Translations under genes and position numbers: made by a program
Shown here: positions 57,236 to 64,000 of the stretch, one piece after another
Position numbering within the stretch: the first letter of the stretch is position 1
Layout: every line of letters starts with the position of its first letter
NCBI GenBank assembly: GCA_030386875.1
Contig: CM059562.1
Location: 69,996,201-70,060,200, forward strand
Reading direction: 5' to 3'
DNA: 64,000 nucleotides
Origin: Morinoia aosen
Lineage: Eukaryota; Arthropoda; Malacostraca; Amphipoda; Talitridae
The notes under the pieces: model-generated
What the model was told of the DNA's origin: nothing
Database searches by the model: none
Seen by the model: the letters and a program-made list of their open reading frames with translations, nothing else

Positions 57236-58991
57236 TTTCTTGTTGACCACCGTCCGCGCATCTCTCGTGACAACATCGGACAAAAATCTATACCTTGATT
57301 TCAGTAATGAGACGGGAAAAATTAAATTTTGTTTCCAAATTACTTATAATTTAAGTCTTTTTCTACTGCGTAGGAAAAATTCTTTTTGGTCCAACTTATC
57401 ATAATAATCTCACATACGTACTACAGATAAGGTCTGCTACAAATGTTCAATTTACGAAAAATATTTTCTTGGGTTTGTTCAGTAGCAGGGAAATAGCGCT
57501 CCCAGGGGGACAACGTGAGGGCCCGAGCTGAGATTTAGGTAGCCTACTTTTTGTTGAAATAACATGCTTTTGTTATGTTAAGGACCACCTTCACTGCTGT
57601 CCTGTTTTTCAGCACCTACTACTTTCTTCTTCAACTTTGATCTTGTTTCATAATCTTCTTACACAAGTTACTGTTTCTATGCCCTTTCTGCGTAGATTCC
57701 GCGTTTCCTTAACTCCATACTAAATGGTGCCTTCCTCCTTCCTCTCTTTGGATCGCATTTGTTACTGGGTAGGGAGGCTAAAACTAACGACTAATCTAAT
57801 CCTGTTCAGTAGCATTTAAAAAAGAGTTTTTCATGTATTGCATTATGTTTTTGCCATAGTTGAAAGTATGGTTTTGAATGAATTTTGAGATTAAAAATTA
57901 ACCGTTTAAACATGTTGATCAAACGGGTCTCGGGTGATCTAGTAGCATCGAAAAATTTCGGTTTTGTGAAAACGAATCTCACTTCACCAACGTCTATTTA
58001 ACAGACCTTGGTGAAGCAACAGACTCTATTGCTGTGAAAAGGAAAGAGGACGTAGACGTTTCTGGCTTCTGAGAATTGTTCGCAGCACCATACAAAGAAT
58101 CTTATTTCTCTTCCACGTAGCAGTGATAAGTCAAATATTTCTCCATCTTTTACGATGCAAACTCAAATCGTCCATCACAAACCCGTTCGTTCAAGGTTCC
58201 ACTGAGTACCGTTTCTCGTATCATGCACACGTACGTTAAAATACCAAGAGTCAGCTGCGTCTAATAAATCTCGATACCCCCTCAATTATTGCAGCGATTC
58301 TGACGTTCTACTATGATAATGCCTGAGTTCGAAGATGCTGCTCACGAGCTTACGATTTCCAAAGTGCGTGACCAGACACCTCCGAAGCTCTTTACTCTCA
58401 TTTAACAAATAATTTAGGTATAAACAGACACAAACCATCAAAGATTGCCGGAGCTACCCATAAAGTTCACTTTTCGACGTTATGAATTCGGCAGTAATGA
58501 TTGTAAATCAGAAGGGGTTTTCCCATTCCACGACCATTAATCATCTTACACGAATTTTCAACTTCTTCTCAACTTTTAGCGACATGGTGATGTGAGTCAT
58601 TGAAGGTTATTAAATTTGGTGAAAGGTGCGTACTCTAACACGCGCGGCTAAGTGCATGGCATGTAAGACATGACTCAAAGCGCTCACGACAAAATAAAGC
58701 AACCGTGCCAGCGCGCCTCGAAGTACGCGATGACGCAGGCGTCACTCATTAGGCAGGGTACGGCTAAATCAACTGCTCGTCATATATGGTGCTTCATTTG
58801 ATCCTCACACATGTTTCACGTGAAGCTGGGCACTACAATATGATGGTAAACGATGTAAATGAAAATTGCACCTTCAGTTGCAACCTATTCCATCATGCAG
58901 CGTCGTGAGTTTCAAAGTTTGAGAAAATGAAAAAAATTTTCGTTCGAGATTAGGTTTTGAGAAGGCGAGGAAGTGTGAGAAAAAAAAGGTA

Positions 58992-59018
58992 AGGTAAAAT
59001 AATTCTTTTATTTTACCT
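58992..59018. repeat. perfect 11-bp hairpin, AT-rich
   Basis: AGGTAAAATAA, five-base loop TTCTT, then TTATTTTACCT. Confidence 0.9.
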
Positions 59019-59048
59019 CGCTTCTCGATCACCGTGATGCATGCACGC

Positions 59049-59180
59049 GAGATATTTCAGGTATGCGTGTGGCTCGTTCTCCCCTTTCATCTTAAGTGCC
59101 ACTCATTTACAAAGGAATATCTCAGGCATGCATGTGGATCGTTCTCCCTTTTACCTGACGTGCCTGACTCATTTTTTATG
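59049..59180. repeat. 65-bp tandem duplication (two units)
   Basis: Two diverged units offset by 65 bp, sharing TCAGG, ATGTGG/GTGTGG, TCGTTCTCCC, the TGCC near the end, and ACTCATTT. Confidence 0.82.
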
Positions 59181-62100
59181 ATACTGTAGTTCCTTGTTGA
59201 AAAAAGAGATTGCTATGTACCCTATACCTTCTCTTTGTCTTCTGTTAACTTCTTTTCTGGTCTCACGAAGACTGGAGGTGCACCAACAGGTTCAACAGAG
59301 AATCTCATGTCCCCTCTGCAAACACCATGAAATTCAAGAACCATGCGACGCAGCAAATTTTAATGATTGTTGCGGTTTTTTACCTAGAAATTTAGCTGGC
59401 GGTTGAGTTAATTATTTTATGAAGCACTAGCACTTAGTGCTTTGCCACTTATCCTCCCTAAAACTTCCCTGTTTATTTGGCTAATCTTGGAGATGATGAA
59501 ATTAGTCTCTTGATATGAAACTTGTAGCTTGGATAAGCGTATGGATGGATGGTCCAACGCTGGGTGCGTTCGTTTAAAATTGAAATTTAGAAATGAACCT
59601 TACGAAAGTGAAGCGTTCTGTTGTGGAGTAAATGGTAGGTTGCACTTGATATTTTCCTACTTTAATAAATTATGTTGCGCTGTTAGAACACGGAATTTGA
59701 ATATGAACTTGTTCCTCTTGTTTGAATATGGACGTTCTGTTCTTATCTCAGCTTGTTAAAATAATCGTAACTGTTTACAATATCAAAGTGAAACTTGAAG
59801 TTTCAAAACAATTCACTCTCGATTCATATAAATTGGTGTCCTCAAAATTCATACGGAGTTCAAGGTTTCAGTTTCCAACTTGCTTTTGAATTAGACGGAA
59901 GCTTATGTTGGCAGTGAACATCAGTGTTGGAGAAAGAAGTTTTTAAAATGAAGGTGATGACTGTGTTAGCAACGATTTGTTACTATTGCAGAAGCTTTCC
60001 CTAACTCCTTGGAGAGTCTTTGCTTTCTGTTTGTTCTTTTTATATACGCTCTTTTCATGTGCTTAGTGCAGCATGAGGTAAATGAGCTAGAATCTTGCGG
60101 TGTGTATTGACGTTATTTCATATGAGTATTACTTCAAGTGATTTTCTAAGCTCTGTCAGCTTGATTTCATGTTTCAGCGTAATTTTGCACGTTTTCGATA
60201 TTGTACAGTAAATGAAAACTTTAGAAAAACTAATAAATTTTTAATACTCTATTTTTAAACGCAGTTTCAGTGTACAGAGAGACCTTTTATAGGAGAGTGC
60301 AGCTAAATATAAGAGCATGAGCTAGAAAAATAAACTGACAGAATTCAGCACACTACATGGAGCAAAGGAATTAAAATCTTGAAATATTAAAGTAAACATA
60401 TATTGCCCTCATCAACTGCTATGACAAGAAGGAAATCTTTCTCGCATTATCTCGGTCATGCGCAACGTTGGTGAGCAATTTCTATTGATTAGGTGAAGAG
60501 CATAGATGACTAGAGACTTACTTTTTAATCATTATAGAGTACTGGAGACTCACGATTATGATGGGTCAGTCCCCATCGTGGTTTGGCCATAATTTTGGTT
60601 GCAGACAAGCTCGCTTGCTTTTTGTTGATGAGCGTGGGGGAGTTTGGCGAACAAATCCATCATTGGGAATGTCGTGGTGTTTTAAGGGGCTTTATTTATT
60701 ATGAATTATAGTGTGCTCATCATGAGCATTTTTATTCATGCTTGTAAGATTGATTGAGAGACTAAAAATTGAATCATAATTTCCTAGTAATTTATAATTC
60801 TACGTTTAATGTTTAAAATGATTAACTCCTGCTTCATCAAAATTTGTTAATATTGTAAGATGGACCTGACTCGATCTGCCAGCACAGCATCTAAATAGTT
60901 CGCTAGATAGGACTCTGAGTTGAGCTTATTAGCTTTATCACTTGCATCGCTGCGTCCAACAGAGCATCTACCAAATCATTCATATATATTTAATGGATAT
61001 CAGATTTCATTGTTGTAGTCTCGAGAGATGCTGAGATATTCAATAATGTTGGTCACTGAAACTTTGTGCGTGTATTCTTGCATGAGGAAAAATCATCACG
61101 CCTCTTAATTACCGCACTTCATGCAATATATTCACGTGTCTACGCATTGGACATACCAACACTTCCGCGTGTATAAAGCTCTTTAAGCCTATTATTTCTT
61201 CGCAGCTATAGGTAAAGGCAATAAAGCTTGTATAGCAGCACCCACTTAGCGATTACGGACTTGTACGAGTATTAAGGAAAGAAATAGTCATGACGGTGGT
61301 TTTCGTTTGAGAGTGGAGCAGTTCTGGTTACTGAGTACACAGCTAGACTCTGAGTAGTTACGACCATTATGATGTTTCCAAATCCGGGCCTCTTTACTTT
61401 TTGGCTTTCATTTTAATTTGCGAGAATATTTTTGTTATTTTTGTTCGTTTGTGGGCCAATGGAAAGAAATGGATTATCATTTACGTATTTAAAATACAGG
61501 TATTCTTTGCTTAACAGTTTTTCTCCAAAATTTTGATTGGTATTTGTCTTCTTTTATATCAAACTTCATCAGGTTTGAGGTCTACCGGTAGCACTGCCAT
61601 TAGTATAGCACTGCTCTTTATAAAAGATGGTAAATGCATGAAAAAAATAGCTATTGCTTCATGATGAGAAAGTCGTTCATGTCTGCAAGAAACTCAGAGT
61701 ACAAACAGTCAGTCTGTACCTGCAAGAGAGTTCATCTTGCGTCGTATTTTATCTTGAAGACTCTCCTCACTGATCATACGAATTTATTGTTGAAATGACT
61801 TCCTTCGTGATCGTCCCACTTTTTGTGCAATTGATTTGTGTTCCTTATTGTCTAATTTCATAGTTCGTATGAATCCTATTTATGATCGCCCATTAATATT
61901 ATTCTTATGATTCACCTCTTTAAACGCCCAACTTAGATGTTCAAATAATTTTCCCTACTGATAGTACCACTTTAAGTTTCACGAAAGAATTGTCCTCAAC
62001 GATGCCAGTGACTGCGCGATGAGATGAGAGTAATGATAGCGATTAAAATAGAAAATGACAACAGAAGCTAGCCAAGTGCCTATTCTGGGAAGTCCCATGC

Positions 62101-64000
62101 CGTTGAAGACTACCCGGGGGCTTTTGACTGTAAATAGGGCCAAGCTTGATTCAGGGGGATTTTGTGCACCGAAGGTAGAAGAGACTTGAATGGTACAGGT
62201 GCGCTGCAGGTATCCTTGTTTCTACTCATGCATGAACTGTGAAACTGAGCACTATTAACCATTCTATACATTGTAGAGTACATTTTATCGCTAATGGATG
62301 ATATTTTTAGCTCTGGAGGACACAATTTTTTAGCGTGGAAAGACAATTTTGAAAGGCCTGTGAGTAAATGACAGCTGCTTCCTAGGGTTAGCCTTCATTC
62401 TAAAATTTATTTCGGCTTCACTTTCTGAAAATTTGGGCTATCAAAAGCCAAAATAAATTCACTTCAATATGGATAATGTAAATACAAGAGCAACTTGTTC
62501 ATTTATTTTCTATGATTTATTATATTTCATGTACCAATAAAAGGAACCTAGCTCTGCTTGTTATACTCATCAGCAGATATGGTCACTCATTGGTTGAGAA
62601 ATTCTTTTTGTCAAGCGTGAGCAAAGACAACATGGAACAGAAGTTTCCTTGTGTACTTTTAATTTCCGTTTTGTGTATTTTCTTTTGTATAAAGAATACC
62701 CCACTTCTTGGCACATTAAATTTGAAAAAAATTCACACTCGCCTGTGGGCTGGAGTAGAGCGGTGCAGCGACGAACGTAGAGTGCGCAACCGACATCAGC
62801 ACGGCAGAAGAAACAAGGAGGGTCAAACCAGTTTTTTTTTGTCGACCTTGTGGTTTCGCTGACGTCATGGCAACGAACCAATGGGAGCGCTCATATTGCA
62901 TCTGGTAGCACTGCTACCCCTAAATCTGGCACCACTATTGGCCTAACGACATGGCGGTTTGGTGACGTCATATAATTCGTTCGAAAAAAGCCGTTCTATT
63001 GGCTAGCCGAACAAGAGGTGTATTTTCTCATATAGAAATGACTCTACCTACCTATCGTGAATATCAGCGATCGAACGCAGCTGCTCAATACTCGCTTCGG
63101 CGTGTCAGCGCTACTGCTGCAAGGGACACGCATGCTATTTCACACTTACGGTCTTAAATTCGTACGCATGAATGCGTATTGCTCATTGATATCATTCATG
63201 ACATTAAATGTCTCTTCTATTTCTCTGAATGAATGTTGATATATGATAACTGAATTGTTCGCCCGTTTTTATTTTTGGCCTGAGCGTGACTGGCTTAGAA
63301 ATTTCTAATAAAGTGAGTGTATTTGAATTAAAAATGATAAATACCGCAGTTTTATCCGGAAAATTTAAATGCTGGTTTATTTGGCGGACTTCAGCAGCTA
63401 ATCTTAGCACATGCCTTGATATGATCTTTGATCAAACCGCAACTTAGTTGTTATCTTGACCAAATTCTGAAAACATAAAAACTGTCTGTTTTTATCTAAC
63501 ATCCCTGATTACACAGAAAATAAGTATTCAATTATGACGCTCTCTAGAAGTACCACTGTGAAAAAATCTTTTTCAAAAAGGTAAATTTCACCTCAGACAA
63601 CACCTTAGACAAATTAAAGACGTGTGTAAATTGGTCAAAATGCCTCGTCTTTCATGCATTGCGCTTCACTCGTAACGTGAGGTGCGCTCACGCCTCAACT
63701 TAGCGCTCGCGGTGCGAGGCACGCGTGACAGGTCGTAGTATTTCACGTCTGACTGACTGACCTTCTCGCCGGTGTGTCAGTTGCTCTTTGAAATGTTGTT
63801 TACCCTCCTTGCTTGTACCCACTCACCTCCCCGTCATGCCATGTTTTACAGTTACCATGGGAAATTTGTGACGGTAGAGTACAGCCACGAGAGCTGAGGT
63901 TATCTCATGAGGCGCAAATACGTTGAATTCTTGTGAAGTCGAAGCCAATGACTCAGTGCATGGATTCTTGCGCGTCCTGCGTGCCTCTTTGCTCGGGTAA
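59181..64000. other. no gene supported
   Basis: AT-rich. Open frames at 59194-59406 (plus; contains CPLCKHHEIQEPC), 62110-62346 (minus) and 62512-62862 (plus) have no recognised domain or splice context. A CG-rich patch at about 63660-63760 has no open frame of note. Confidence 0.4.

Larger units (their letters stand above)
56641..59048. other. no gene supported; possible decayed repeat ends
   Basis: TCTAATCTAAT-type tails at about 56920-56932 and 57798-57808 recall the 3' tail of the LINE end at 6903-6918, but the preceding sequence does not give a LINE peptide. The rest is AT-rich. Confidence 0.3.

Noticed and set aside
63660-63760. CG-rich patch as a promoter
   Set aside because: No TATA, initiator or adjacent first exon could be identified before the window end.
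1-64000. CRISPR array, bacterial operon, rRNA or provirus
   Set aside because: The only regular repeat array is a spacerless 20-bp minisatellite. No rRNA sequence, ribosome-binding-site-led operons, LTR pairs or viral proteins were seen.

Overview
Eukaryotic genomic DNA: a gene-poor, AT-rich window with short GC-rich exon-like islands, long introns, GT/AG splice signals and many degraded transposons. No bacterial or viral gene is visible. TTAA-flanked piggyBac-type MITEs, Tc1, hAT and LINE remnants and a secreted ShKT-domain gene suggest an invertebrate, plausibly an arthropod. That is an inference; no sequence here names a species.

The only confidently recognised host gene lies on the minus strand. 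Its promoter (TATA box near 22829, CRE-like, CCAAT and GC-box motifs upstream) precedes a first exon at 22560-22485 encoding a signal peptide. Two ShKT exons lie about 20 kb downstream at 2316-2200 and 1365-1232. The two ShKT exons join in phase with identical cysteine spacing, and the signal-peptide exon ends in the same phase. Two or three weaker internal exons (16719-16679, 14405-14309, perhaps 13026-12964) can be placed between them without breaking the frame. The intron between the ShKT exons holds a MITE and a 20-bp minisatellite of about 23 copies that stays open in all three minus frames.

Region by region: 1-2.3 kb, 3' part of the ShKT gene. 3.0-4.9 kb, nested TTAA MITEs with palindromes and a foldback element. 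6.7-8.1 kb, a LINE C-terminus, a noncoding exon-like segment and a tRNA-like SINE head. 8-22 kb, mostly intron with weak exons, a 100-bp tandem duplication and a MITE. 22.5-23.9 kb, promoter and a GC-rich island. 26-31.7 kb, a MITE, exon-like islands with strong donors, a Tc1 pseudogene and a 221-bp tandem duplication. 32-43 kb, mostly empty, with exon-like islands near 32.1 and 35.4 kb. 44-45 kb, an hAT-type MITE and a LINE endonuclease fragment. 48-64 kb, SINE/LINE scraps, an exon-like 3' end at 54 kb, another MITE, an 18-G run, small duplications, and otherwise featureless DNA.

Exon calls other than the ShKT and signal-peptide exons rest on splice motifs, reading frame and GC at third codon positions only. 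They should be read as candidates.
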